Assembly: GCF_017592555.1 (NCBI RefSeq)
Contig: NZ_JAGFNS010000021.1
Location: forward strand, 25,154-89,153
Length of the DNA stretch: 64,000 bases
Source: Actinoplanes flavus
Lineage (GTDB): Bacteria > Actinomycetota > Actinomycetes > Mycobacteriales > Micromonosporaceae
Reading direction: 5' to 3'
Under the pieces are notes generated by a model. It was not told the origin of the DNA. It did no database searches and was given only the letters and a program-made list of their open reading frames with translations. Below, piece by piece: positions 1 through 7,813 of this stretch (position 1 is the first letter of the stretch; each line of letters starts with the position of its first letter). Made by a program: the position numbers and the translations under genes.

Positions 1-1533
1 CCCCCCTGTTGCCATCCGCGGCGGGGGGGCCGCGGGGGCCGGGCCGCGGGCGCCCGGCACCAACCCGATGCGGGTACGCCGGTCGAGCAGGTCGCCGGCG
101 TCGAGTGCCCCTTCCTGGAGCGTCCCCCACAGCAGCTCGGCCCCGGTCACGGCGAGACCCTCGGCGACCGGGCTCGCCAGATCCGGGTCGTCGTCGGCGA
201 GGGCGGCCACCTGCACCGCCTCGGTCCCGTACCGGGCGACGAGCCGGGCCGGCGCGCCCAGCCGGGCCAGCTGTTGCGGCGCGGCGGCCCCGACCAGGGG
301 CAGCGTCGCGGTCCGGCACCGGCCCACGGGCAGCCCGGCCGCGGTCAGGGCGGCGTCCACCGCGTCGCGGGCCATCCGCCGGTACGTGGTCAGCTTGCCG
401 CCGACGACGGTGGTCATCCCGTCCGGTGCGACCCGGACCGCGTGCCGCCGGGACAGGTCGGCCGTGCTTCCGGCGGCGCCGGCGAGCAGCGGGCGCAGCC
501 CGGCGAACGCGCCCACCACGTCGGCCTCCGACAGCGGCGTGTCGAGCACCGTGGCCAGGACGTCGAGCAGGAACCCCCGCTCGGCGGCGCTCGGCTCGGC
601 GACGTCCGGCACCGGCCCCTCGACCGGCTCGTCGGTCAGTCCCAGATAGCTGTGACCGTCCTGCTGGGGCAGCACGAACACGAACCGGCTGGTGCTGCCG
701 GGAACCGGCACGGTGAGAGCGGCCTGCTGCCGGCCGAGAGCGCCGGGGCGCAGCACCAGGTGCGTACCGCGGGACGGGCGCAGCCTGACTCCCGGGTCGA
801 GCCGGTCCGCCCAGACGCCGGTGGCGTTGACTACCGCACGGGCACGCAGGTCGCGGTGCTCGCCGGTGAGCGTGTCGGTCACGGTGGCGCCCCGGCCGTG
901 CAACTGCTCCACACGGCAACGAGTGATCACCCGGGCACCGTGCCCGGCGGCGGTCCTGGCGAGCGCGACGACCAGCCGCGCGTCGTCGATGAGCTGGCCG
1001 TCCCAGCCGAGCAGGCCACCGCGCAGGCCACTGCGCCGCACCGCCGGAACCAGCCGGTGCACCTCGACCGGCGCGATCCGCCGCGACCGGGGCAGGATGC
1101 TGCCGGGGGTGCCGGCCGCCGCCCGCAACACGTCGCCGGCGGCGAAGCCGAAGCGGGCCAGCGCCGCCGGCACCGCGGGTGTCACCGTGGTCAGCGGCAG
1201 CACCGAGGGCAGCGGGTTGACCAGGTGCGGGGCGACGCGGCGCATCAGCACGTCGCGTTCGGCGGCACTCTCGTACGCCAGGCCGACGTGCCCGCCGGCC
1301 AGGTAGCGCAGCCCTCCGTGCACGAGCTTGGAACTCCATCGGGAGGTGCCGAACGCGAGGTCGTGCGCGTCCACGGCGGCCACGGTGAGGCCGCGGGAGG
1401 CGGCGTCGAGGGCGACACCCGCCCCGGTCACCCCCAGCCCCACGACGAGCAGGTCGACGGTCTGGCCGGCGGCCAGCTCGGCCAGGTCGCGGGCGCGGCG
1501 CGCGGCGGTCAGCGCGGTGGCGGCGGCGGTCAC
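1..1533 (-). CDS. glpD: FAD-dependent glycerol-3-phosphate dehydrogenase (3' end cut by window edge)
   Basis: Oxidises sn-glycerol 3-phosphate to dihydroxyacetone phosphate and passes electrons to the quinone pool at the membrane. The frame is open from a GTG at 1533 to base 1, giving 511 residues; a family member has roughly 515-585, so only the extreme C-terminus is missing. Visible motifs are the N-terminal dinucleotide fold (VVGLGVTGAGVALDAASRG), the family stretch GTSRWSSKLVHGGLRYL close behind it, a TGVWAD segment, and near the edge LLDRRTRIGL, typical of the C-terminal domain. The GTG overlaps the TGA of the upstream TetR gene (GTGA), so the two are translationally coupled. The neighbouring AGPS-like oxidase and lipid kinase support a glycerolipid role rather than simple glycerol catabolism. 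Confidence 0.9.
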   Translation of the reverse strand, partial: MTAAATALTAARRARDLAELAAGQTVDLLVVGLGVTGAGVALDAASRGLTVAAVDAHDLAFGTSRWSSKLVHGGLRYLAGGHVGLAYESAAERDVLMRRVAPHLVNPLPSVLPLTTVTPAVPAALARFGFAAGDVLRAAAGTPGSILPRSRRIAPVEVHRLVPAVRRSGLRGGLLGWDGQLIDDARLVVALARTAAGHGARVITRCRVEQLHGRGATVTDTLTGEHRDLRARAVVNATGVWADRLDPGVRLRPSRGTHLVLRPGALGRQQAALTVPVPGSTSRFVFVLPQQDGHSYLGLTDEPVEGPVPDVAEPSAAERGFLLDVLATVLDTPLSEADVVGAFAGLRPLLAGAAGSTADLSRRHAVRVAPDGMTTVVGGKLTTYRRMARDAVDAALTAAGLPVGRCRTATLPLVGAAAPQQLARLGAPARLVARYGTEAVQVAALADDDPDLASPVAEGLAVTGAELLWGTLQEGALDAGDLLDRRTRIGLVPGARGPAPAAPPPRMATGG

Positions 1534-2150
1534 GGCGCGAGGTACCGGTCGAGGAGCAGGCGCAACTCGCTGTCCAGGTCGGCCGAGGTGACCTGATCGG
1601 TCATGGTGCCGGCGGAGATGACGAAGCCGTGCAGGGCCAGCAGCAGGCTGCGGGCCAGCAGGCCGGGCGCACCGGACCGGACCGAGCCGTCGGCCTGGCC
1701 CTCGCCGATCGTGACGAGGAGCCCGTCGAGCATCCGGTCCTGACTGGTGCCACGCCGGTCCACCAGGTAGGGCAGCAGCACCTCGGGGTCGAGTTCGACG
1801 ATGCGGCGGAACACCGGGTGCTCCCGCAGCCGACGGGCTCCGGTGGTGAGCCCGTCGACCAGGCGTTCGCGGGTGTGCCGGCCGGTCGCGGCCGCCTGCG
1901 CCTGCTGGGCGAGCTCACCCCACTCCCTGGTCATCAGGTCGGCGACGAGCGTCGCCATGTCGGGCCACCGCCGGTACATCGTCATCCGGGAGACGCCGGC
2001 CCGGCGGGCCACGTCGGTCAGTGTGGTGCGGCGCAGGCCCACGGCGAGCACACAGTCGCGGGCCGCGTCGAGAAGAGCGTCCTCATCGGTGCGGCTGCTG
2101 GTCCTGGACGAGCCGTTGACCGGCTCAGGGGTGTGACGAATCGACGTCAT
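1530..2150 (-). CDS. TetR/AcrR family transcriptional regulator
   Basis: A 206-residue repressor-type protein. The helix-turn-helix lies at about residues 40-60 (TLTDVARRAGVSRMTMYRRW) and is followed by the usual all-helical ligand-binding domain with no recognisable ligand signature. It is the first gene of a coupled pair with glpD and is divergent from the FAD oxidase at 2168. The 17-bp spacer between the two starts holds an imperfect palindrome that could serve as its operator, so it probably represses itself, glpD and the oxidase/kinase pair. A fatty-acid-derived or glycerolipid ligand is plausible from context only. Confidence 0.9.
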   Translation of the reverse strand: MTSIRHTPEPVNGSSRTSSRTDEDALLDAARDCVLAVGLRRTTLTDVARRAGVSRMTMYRRWPDMATLVADLMTREWGELAQQAQAAATGRHTRERLVDGLTTGARRLREHPVFRRIVELDPEVLLPYLVDRRGTSQDRMLDGLLVTIGEGQADGSVRSGAPGLLARSLLLALHGFVISAGTMTDQVTSADLDSELRLLLDRYLAP

Positions 2151-2165
2151 GTGTCACAGTGTAAC
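2151..2165. promoter_or_regulatory. Probable TetR operator in divergent spacer
   Basis: The 15-mer GTGTCACAGTGTAAC has dyad symmetry about its central base (GTnnCACnGTGnnAC; 10 of 15 positions match its reverse complement). It fills almost the entire 17-bp gap between the TetR start (2150) and the FAD oxidase start (2168), so bound repressor would cover both starts. Binding is inferred from symmetry and position. Confidence 0.5.
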
Positions 2166-2167
2166 TC

Positions 2168-3730
2168 ATGAATGAATTGCGCGACGTGGCGCGATGGGGC
2201 ACCCCCGCCGCCGCCGTGACCCTGTCCCCCGACGTTCGCGACCTGCTCGGCGCGGCCCTCGGCGTGACCGGCCCCCGCCCGGCGGCCTCGACCGTCACCC
2301 TGCCCGCCGTCACCCTCGACGAGACCGTGCTCGAGGACCTGCGCACGGCCTGCCCGGCACTGTCCACCGGCGACGACGGCCGCCTGGCGCACGCGGCCGG
2401 CAAATCGACCGAGGACCTGCTGCGGCTACGTGCCGGGCAGGCCGGCGACGCCCCGGACGCGGTGGCCCGGCCGGCCACCCAACAGCAGGTGACCGACCTG
2501 CTGGCCGTCTGCTCACGGCACCGGGTCGCGGTCGTGCCGTTCGGTGGCGGCACCTCGGTCGTCGGCGGCCTCGCCGCCCGCCGGGACGGCTTCACCGGCG
2601 TGCTCGCGGTCGACCTCGCCGCACTCGACCGCCTGGTTCACCTCGATCCCGTCTCCCGGATCGCGACCTTCGAAGCCGGCATACGCGCACCACGAGCCGA
2701 GGAACTGCTCGCCGCCGAGGGATTCACCCTCGGCCACTTCCCGCAGTCCTTCGAGTACGCCAGCCTCGGCGGCTTCGCCGCCACCCGGTCCAGCGGCCAG
2801 GCCTCCTCCGGGTACGGGCGCTTCGATCGCATGGTCGTCGGCCTGCGAGCCGCCACACCGGTCGGTCCACTCGACACCGGCCGGGCCCCCGAGTCGGCCG
2901 CCGGACCCGACCTGCGTCAGCTCCTGCTGGGCTCGGAGGGCGCGTTCGGCGTGATCACCGAGGTGACCGTACGAGTCCGCCCGGCACCGCGGGCCCGCGA
3001 CTACACCGGCTGGAGCTTCCCGTCGTTCGACGCCGGCACCCACGCGGTGCGCGCCCTCGCCCAGGACGGGCCCCTGCCCACCGTGCTGCGGCTGTCGGAC
3101 GAGACCGAGACGGCGATCAACGCGGCCACCGGCGGTCCGCAGTCCGGCGGATGCCTGGCCGTGGTCGGCGTCGAAGGCACCGCCGAGGAGGTCGCCGCCC
3201 GCACCGCCGCGCTCGAGCACCGGCTGCCCGCGCTCGGCGGGACCCCACTGGGCGCCGCCCCCGGCGAGGCGTGGCGGGAAGGCCGCTTCCGGGCCCCCTA
3301 CCTGCGCGACGCCCTGCTCGACGCGGGAGCCATCGCCGAGACGCTGGAGACCGCCACCTTCTGGGACCGGCTGCCGGCGACCTACACCGCCGTACGCGAC
3401 GCCCTGACACGAACCCTCTCCGGCGCGGGCACACCACCCCTGGTGATGTGCCACATCTCCCATGTGTACGACAGCGGCGCCTCGCTGTACTTCACCGTGG
3501 CCGCGGCCCAGACCGACGACCCGGTCGCCCAGTGGCGGGCGGCCAAGGCGGCGGCCGGCGACGCCATCGCCGCCTCCGGAGCCACCATCACCCACCACCA
3601 CGGCGTCGGCCGCGCCCACCTGCCCTGGTACACGCGGGAGATCGGCGACGTCGGCGTGGCCGCCCTACGCGGTGTGAAGAACGCGCTCGACCCGCACGGC
3701 ATCCTCAACCCGGGCATCCTGCTGCCGTGA
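2168..3730 (+). CDS. FAD-binding oxidase, alkyldihydroxyacetonephosphate synthase-like
   Basis: A 520-residue flavoprotein of the vanillyl-alcohol-oxidase fold. The PP-loop of the FAD domain is PFGGGTSVVGG near residue 120, followed by YASLGGFAATRSSGQASSGY and EGAFGVITEVTVRVRP. The C-terminal substrate domain contains THHHGVGRAHLPWYTREIG, close to the His-rich loop of alkylglycerone-phosphate synthases. In eukaryotes such enzymes swap the acyl of acyl-DHAP for an alkyl ether; the role of the actinobacterial homologues is not settled. The gene is divergent from TetR, and its TGA overlaps the GTG of the lipid kinase (GTGA), indicating an operon. Confidence 0.85.
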   Translation: MNELRDVARWGTPAAAVTLSPDVRDLLGAALGVTGPRPAASTVTLPAVTLDETVLEDLRTACPALSTGDDGRLAHAAGKSTEDLLRLRAGQAGDAPDAVARPATQQQVTDLLAVCSRHRVAVVPFGGGTSVVGGLAARRDGFTGVLAVDLAALDRLVHLDPVSRIATFEAGIRAPRAEELLAAEGFTLGHFPQSFEYASLGGFAATRSSGQASSGYGRFDRMVVGLRAATPVGPLDTGRAPESAAGPDLRQLLLGSEGAFGVITEVTVRVRPAPRARDYTGWSFPSFDAGTHAVRALAQDGPLPTVLRLSDETETAINAATGGPQSGGCLAVVGVEGTAEEVAARTAALEHRLPALGGTPLGAAPGEAWREGRFRAPYLRDALLDAGAIAETLETATFWDRLPATYTAVRDALTRTLSGAGTPPLVMCHISHVYDSGASLYFTVAAAQTDDPVAQWRAAKAAAGDAIAASGATITHHHGVGRAHLPWYTREIGDVGVAALRGVKNALDPHGILNPGILLP

Positions 3731-4614
3731 ACCGCGACGTCTTCACCGCCGTGGCCAACCCGGCGGCCGGTGCGGGCGTCGCGGCCGCCCGCATCACCCC
3801 ACTGGCACGCGCACTGCGGGAAAGCGGCGCCACCGTGACGGTGTCCTACACCCGCTCGCTGGGCCACGCCACCGAACTCGCCGCCACGGCCGCCGCCGCA
3901 GGCCACACCGTCCTCGCGGTCGGCGGCGACGGCATCGCGGGCGCGGTCGCCGCCGGCCTGGTCGGCACCGACGCGGAACTGGCGATCGTCCCCGCCGGGC
4001 GGGGCAACGACATGGCCCGCACCGCCCCGCTTCCCGCCGATCCGGTCGCCGCCGCCCGGGCCCTGCGTACCCTGCCCAGCCGTCCCGTCGACGTGGCGCA
4101 GGCGGGCGACCGGGTGGTCACCGGCAGCGCGTGTTTCGGCATCGACGCGGCCGCCAACGACCTGGCCAACCGGCGCCGGCTGCCCCGCCACCCGATCGCC
4201 TACCAGCTCGCCGGCCTGGCCGTCATCACCCGCTGGCGCCCGGTGGAGTACACGCTGACGATGGACGGACGGACCATGCCGTTCACCGGGCACACCGTCG
4301 TCGTGGCCAACGCACCGTGGTACGGCGGCGGCCTGCGGGTGGCGCCACACGCCCGGCTCGACGACGGCCTACTGGACGTGGTCACCGTCGCGGCCCTGCC
4401 ACGACACCGGATGCTCCGGGCCCTCGCCGCCCTGCGGCACGGCACCCACCTGGACCTGCCCGGCATCGAAACCCACCGGGCGCGGACGATCACCGTCGCG
4501 GCGGACCGCCCGCTGCCGGTGTACGCCGACGGCGAACCGCTGGGCGGCGGGCCCCGCACCGTCACGGTCCGGCCGGGGGCCCTGCGGCTCATCGGTGTGC
4601 CCGAGCCGGAATGA
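3727..4614 (+). CDS. Diacylglycerol kinase / LCB5-like lipid kinase
   Basis: A 295-residue cytosolic lipid kinase of the DAGK/YegS superfamily. The start is the GTG at 3727, which overlaps the preceding stop; the frame is open further upstream but that part is antiparallel shadow. The nucleotide-binding motif reads VLAVGGDGI (usual form GGDGT), followed by IVPAGRGNDMAR, the second family hallmark. YADGEP near the C-terminus is the conserved beta-sandwich segment. It would phosphorylate diacylglycerol or a related lipid to a phosphatidate. With glpD and the AGPS-like oxidase it forms a small glycerol-lipid cassette under one TetR regulator. Confidence 0.88.
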   Translation: MNRDVFTAVANPAAGAGVAAARITPLARALRESGATVTVSYTRSLGHATELAATAAAAGHTVLAVGGDGIAGAVAAGLVGTDAELAIVPAGRGNDMARTAPLPADPVAAARALRTLPSRPVDVAQAGDRVVTGSACFGIDAAANDLANRRRLPRHPIAYQLAGLAVITRWRPVEYTLTMDGRTMPFTGHTVVVANAPWYGGGLRVAPHARLDDGLLDVVTVAALPRHRMLRALAALRHGTHLDLPGIETHRARTITVAADRPLPVYADGEPLGGGPRTVTVRPGALRLIGVPEPE

Positions 4615-4623
4615 GCTTGTCGT

Positions 4624-5256
4624 TCAACCGGTTCGGCGGGGCTTGGCGCCCTTCTTGTGATGGCTCGGCCGCTGGCGTGCCTGGCCCGTAACGAGCATGA
4701 GCCCCACGTCGTGGCGAGCGGCGGACTGCCGGTTGCGGGAGCCTGGCGGGCGGCCGGGGCCCGGGTGGCTGGGTTGAGGTGCACGCGCTGGCGAGGCGCT
4801 GATCGTGCGTAGGTTCCAGAACCCTCGCCGCACTCGGGCGGGGGTGAGCCGTTCCGGCGCCATCGGGCGTTCCCAGGGCCGGCGCAGGTCCTGGGTGAGG
4901 GGCCGGGCGAGACGCAGCTGAGTATGCGCGGCCAGCACGAGCCACGTCCAACGGTCAACGGCGGCGGGCTCGCGGAGCTGCGGTGCGGTCCAGCCGAGTG
5001 TCTGTTTGAGTAGGCGGAAGGTGTGCTCGATGTCGAAGCGGCTCAGGAACGCCTGCCAGCACCGGTCGACGTCGCTGGCGGTGGCGTCGACCTTGGACCA
5101 CCACAGCCAGAGCGGCTTCGGTTCGCCCCGGCTGGGCAGGTGGTCGGCGGTGAGCCGGATGACCGTGCCCTCGATGATCGGCAGCGCCTGGTCGTGGTCG
5201 GTCCAGGCCGCGCGGCGTGTCAGTCGGAAATCCGAGAGTCGATACCGTGCATGCAT
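4624..5256 (-). pseudogene. Transposase remnant, C-terminal half (DDE type)
   Basis: The 210 residues match the C-terminal half of a family of actinobacterial DDE transposases that I recognise by sequence: HDQALPIIEGTVIRL, KPLWLWWSKVDAT, FDIEHTFRLLKQTLGW (containing the final catalytic Glu), WTWLVLAAHTQLRLARPL and the tail RRGFWNLR...GRPPGSRNRQ. The N-terminal half, with the catalytic Asp residues, is missing: the frame opens abruptly and no transposase-like sequence continues upstream on this strand. It is therefore a broken relic. A second internal fragment of the same family lies at 5917-6034 on the opposite strand, suggesting rearrangement of one or two copies. Confidence 0.8.
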
Positions 5257-5439
5257 CGGGCCGCCGACCCTCGCGGGGTCTGGCGGCCCGGACGCGCCTC
5301 GGTAAGGACGATCATGGCGAGAAAATCCGAGAAACAGCAGTTCCGAGCACCGGCCCGGTGGCCGCTTTCGGACACCGCCTACGCCACTCTGTGCCAGCAG
5401 GCCGGCCTGTCACAGGGAACGGCGTGATGAGGCGACCTA
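5257..5439. other. Scarred interval, no recognised gene
   Basis: Between the transposase relic and the small secreted protein. A 37-codon plus-strand frame starts at ATG 5314 (MARKSEKQQF...) and stops at 5427. It has no family resemblance I can name and no good ribosome binding site, so I do not call it a gene. Confidence 0.3.
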
Positions 5440-5775
5440 CTATTTGACCTCTTTACTGCCGCTGTACAGGGAGTAGTTGACTGCACACTTTGCAATCGAC
5501 CACTGGGAACCCGCCAGGGTCAACCACGGGCCATACACCGTGACCTTGCTGCTGGGATTGGTGTCTCTCTGACAAACCGCCTTCGCGCGATACGCGTCTG
5601 TACCGGGCCTGTGCAGCGTGCACCTCACTTGCCACCCGTCTTGGTCACTTCCGCCAGACCAACGCTGGCTGGAACACTCATCGGCCGTGGCGTGGGCAGC
5701 CATCGGGGCCACGAAGGTACTCAGGGCGACAAACGCAGCTACGGACAGCGTCCGCGCGGCGATGTGATTGGACAT
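5440..5775 (-). CDS. Small secreted cysteine-containing protein, unknown function
   Basis: 111 residues. The N-terminus is a signal peptide: MSNHIAAR, a hydrophobic stretch (SVAAFVALSTFVAPM), then AAHATA, so cleavage near residue 30 is likely. The mature part (about 80 residues) has four cysteines (in ECSSQ, RCTL, VCQRD and KCAVN) that could form two disulfides, plus several Trp/Tyr. The ATG at 5775 has a GGGGAG site 5 nt upstream. Base composition is visibly lower in GC than the neighbours, and the gene sits between two transposase fragments, so horizontal acquisition is likely. I do not recognise the family; a small extracellular effector or inhibitor is only speculation. Confidence 0.7.
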   Translation of the reverse strand: MSNHIAARTLSVAAFVALSTFVAPMAAHATADECSSQRWSGGSDQDGWQVRCTLHRPGTDAYRAKAVCQRDTNPSSKVTVYGPWLTLAGSQWSIAKCAVNYSLYSGSKEVK

Positions 5776-5864
5776 CTACTCTCCCCGTGAATAGGTACCT
5801 AGATCGACGCCCATCATGGACTAGCAGTCGTGGTCGAGCAAGGGCCGCATGAGCACCTTTATCA

Positions 5865-5891
5865 ACATTGTGAATATTTAATACACAATGT
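5865..5891. repeat. 8-bp inverted repeat with AT-rich spacer
   Basis: Perfect arms acattgtg and cacaatgt separated by 11 nt (aatatttaata), strikingly AT-rich against the surrounding sequence. It lies about 90 bp upstream of the secreted-protein gene on its strand, so it may be an operator or promoter element. It could equally be a leftover of an insertion-sequence end, because the transposase fragment starts 26 nt further on. Confidence 0.4.
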
Positions 5892-5916
5892 CCGGTGCTG
5901 GTCTCCCGGCGCCGCA

Positions 5917-6034
5917 CCCAAGCGATGGTCCGGACCGTTCGTGGTCGGCGGCCGTCGTGTCCTCGCGGTGGACGTCTCGCCGTGGCTGCGCCCGGACGGC
6001 GACTGCAGTCCACAGCGCTCGTTCTGCCACCCGG
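5917..6034 (+). pseudogene. Internal transposase fragment
   Basis: About 39 codons in the frame reading KRWSGPFVVGGRRVLAVDVS followed by PWLRPDGDCSPQRSFCH. This is the segment around the first catalytic Asp of the same transposase family as the relic at 4624-5256, here on the opposite strand. The match ends abruptly at about 6034, where a different frame with unrelated sequence takes over. No start codon or flanking transposase sequence is present. Confidence 0.6.
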
Positions 6035-6036
6035 GC

Positions 6037-6265
6037 CCCACTGCAAGCGCTGGAGCTCAGCTCGACCGGGCGCGACTTTCCCTTCCGCAAGATCTCCGCG
6101 GTACCGACGCTGGAAGCACTCCGTCTCAAGGGCGTACGCGCCGAAGTCGACTGCGCCGTGTTCGCCGCACTGCCCGAACTGGTGGCGCTCGATGTCATCG
6201 ACACCCGGAAGATCGTGAACATCGAGGCGCAACTCACCGCGTCGGCGAACCGTCGTCCGGAAACC
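6037..6265 (+). pseudogene. Possible leucine-rich-repeat gene fragment
   Basis: One frame reads LQALELSSTGRD, VPTLEALRLKGVRAEVDC and FAALPELVALDVIDTRKIVN, with the Leu spacing of degenerate leucine-rich repeats (LxxLxLxxxx). It has no start or ribosome binding site of its own and is fused in sequence to the transposase fragment immediately upstream. The likeliest reading is the 3' remnant of a gene truncated by a transposition event. Confidence is low because the repeat is short. Confidence 0.35.
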
Positions 6266-6424
6266 TGCGTCCGTCCGCGTGAACGTCGACACGCCTCCAC
6301 AACGGCGCGGGCCGACAAGCAGCCGGTCGGGCGGCACGTCCTGGAGGTGCTGCCGGTGAAGTCGCCACCGAGCCGGTGGTCCGGGACTTCACCGGCGCGA
6401 TGCCCAGCGGGATAGGGTGCGCTG

Positions 6425-7471
6425 ATGACCTCGTTCGCGGTGGTGGGCGCCGGATGGCGGGCCGAGATGTTCTGGCGGATCGCGGACGGGCTGTCCGGCC
6501 TGCGGTGCGCCGGCGCGGTCGTGCGCAGCCCACGGGAGCTGCCCGTGCCGACCTTCCCGTCGCTGTCGGCCTGCGTGGCCGAGGCGGCGCCGGACTTCGT
6601 GGTGACCGCCGTGCCGTGGCCGGCCACCCCATCGGTGATCGTCGAGGCCGTCGAGCGCGGCCTGCCGGTGCTGGCCGAGACACCGCCCGCGCCGGACGCT
6701 GCCGGGCTGCGCAAGCTGTGGGCCGCCGTCGGCGACTCCGGCCTGGTCCAGGTCGCCGAACAGTACCTGTTGATGCCGTCACACGCGGCGCGGGCCGCCG
6801 CGGTGCGTGCCGGGCTGATCGGCACCCCCACCCAGGTGCAGGTCTCCTCCACCCACCAGTACCACGCGGTCTCGCTGATCCGCGGCCTGCTCGGCGCCGG
6901 GCGCGGGCCGGTCCGGGTGCGGGCCACCCGCAGCACGGCGCCGCTGGTCGACCCGCTGACCCGTGACGGCTGGACCGACGACCCCGGTCCGCGGCCCGCC
7001 ACCACCACGATCGCGACCCTCGACTTCGGCGACGGCCGTTCCGGGGTGTACGACTTCACCGACAACCAGTGGCACAACCAGCTGCGCTTCCGGCGGCTGC
7101 TGGTGCGCGGCAGCCACGGCGAGTTGCGCGACGACGAGCTGATCCGGCTCGGCCCGCCGCGTACCCTGCTCCGGTCCGCGCTGGTGCGCCGCCAGACCGG
7201 CTACGACCTGGACCTCGACGGCTTCGACACGGACACCATCACCCTCGACGGCGAGGTGCTCTATCGCAACCCGTACCCGGGGCGCCGGTGGAGTGACGAG
7301 GAGATCGCCATCGCGACGCTGCTGGATGCCACGGCGGCCTGGGTGCGCGGGACCGGCCCGGCGCCGTACCCGCTGGCGGACGGGGCACAGGACCACCTCG
7401 TCGCGCTGGCCATCGAGGAGGCCGCCGACACCGATCGCACGGTCACCACCGGGGTGGAGGACTGGGCCTAG
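6425..7471 (+). CDS. Gfo/Idh/MocA family oxidoreductase
   Basis: 348 residues. The N-terminal Rossmann fold begins FAVVGAGWRAEMFWRI; the middle has TAVPWPATPSVIVEAVERGL and LAETPPAP in place of the usual EKP loop, then VAEQYLLMPSHAARAAAVRAG, the hinge to the C-terminal sheet domain. The usual EKP lysine that polarises the substrate is replaced by ETP, so it may not be a standard sugar dehydrogenase. Such proteins typically oxidise or reduce sugars or cyclitols with NAD(P). It stands alone, starting just after the transposon-scarred region, so no pathway can be assigned. Confidence 0.85.
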   Translation: MTSFAVVGAGWRAEMFWRIADGLSGLRCAGAVVRSPRELPVPTFPSLSACVAEAAPDFVVTAVPWPATPSVIVEAVERGLPVLAETPPAPDAAGLRKLWAAVGDSGLVQVAEQYLLMPSHAARAAAVRAGLIGTPTQVQVSSTHQYHAVSLIRGLLGAGRGPVRVRATRSTAPLVDPLTRDGWTDDPGPRPATTTIATLDFGDGRSGVYDFTDNQWHNQLRFRRLLVRGSHGELRDDELIRLGPPRTLLRSALVRRQTGYDLDLDGFDTDTITLDGEVLYRNPYPGRRWSDEEIAIATLLDATAAWVRGTGPAPYPLADGAQDHLVALAIEEAADTDRTVTTGVEDWA

Positions 7472-7813
7472 GTGAATATCCCGCACCGGGTGGCACGCGC
7501 GCAGATGCTCCGCATTCTTGGTTGCGGCATTGACGATCACGTGTAGGCGGTTCGTATCGGCCCGGTCGTGCGGCCCAGCTCCCACGTCGGCCTTGCCTGC
7601 TTTGCGGCTCTGGAGAAGCGTCCGTTACGGCCATCATGGATTACCCCGGGATCGGCGTCCCCACTACGCGCTCCACCCCCGCGACCCCGCTTCGTGGAAC
7701 GACTGTCTCGAGGAGGAGATACCCGAGCGGCTGCGATCGGCGGATTCGGCGAGCGGCCTGGAGAAACGGACCTGCGGAAACTCGGGCACCGCGCTCCAGG
7801 CCGGCTCAACTTG
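7472..7813. other. Convergent intergenic region, no gene recognised
   Basis: 342 bp between the oxidoreductase stop and the chemoreceptor stop. Short open frames exist on both strands but none has a start with a ribosome binding site or a recognisable protein pattern, and I see no strong terminator hairpin. Confidence 0.5.

Noticed and set aside
274..1596. 440-codon plus-strand open frame at the left edge
   Set aside because: Opposite strand of glpD, whose minus-strand frame shows clear family motifs.
5314..5427. 37-codon plus-strand frame (MARKSEKQQF...)
   Set aside because: No recognisable family, no good ribosome binding site, and located in a transposon-scarred interval.
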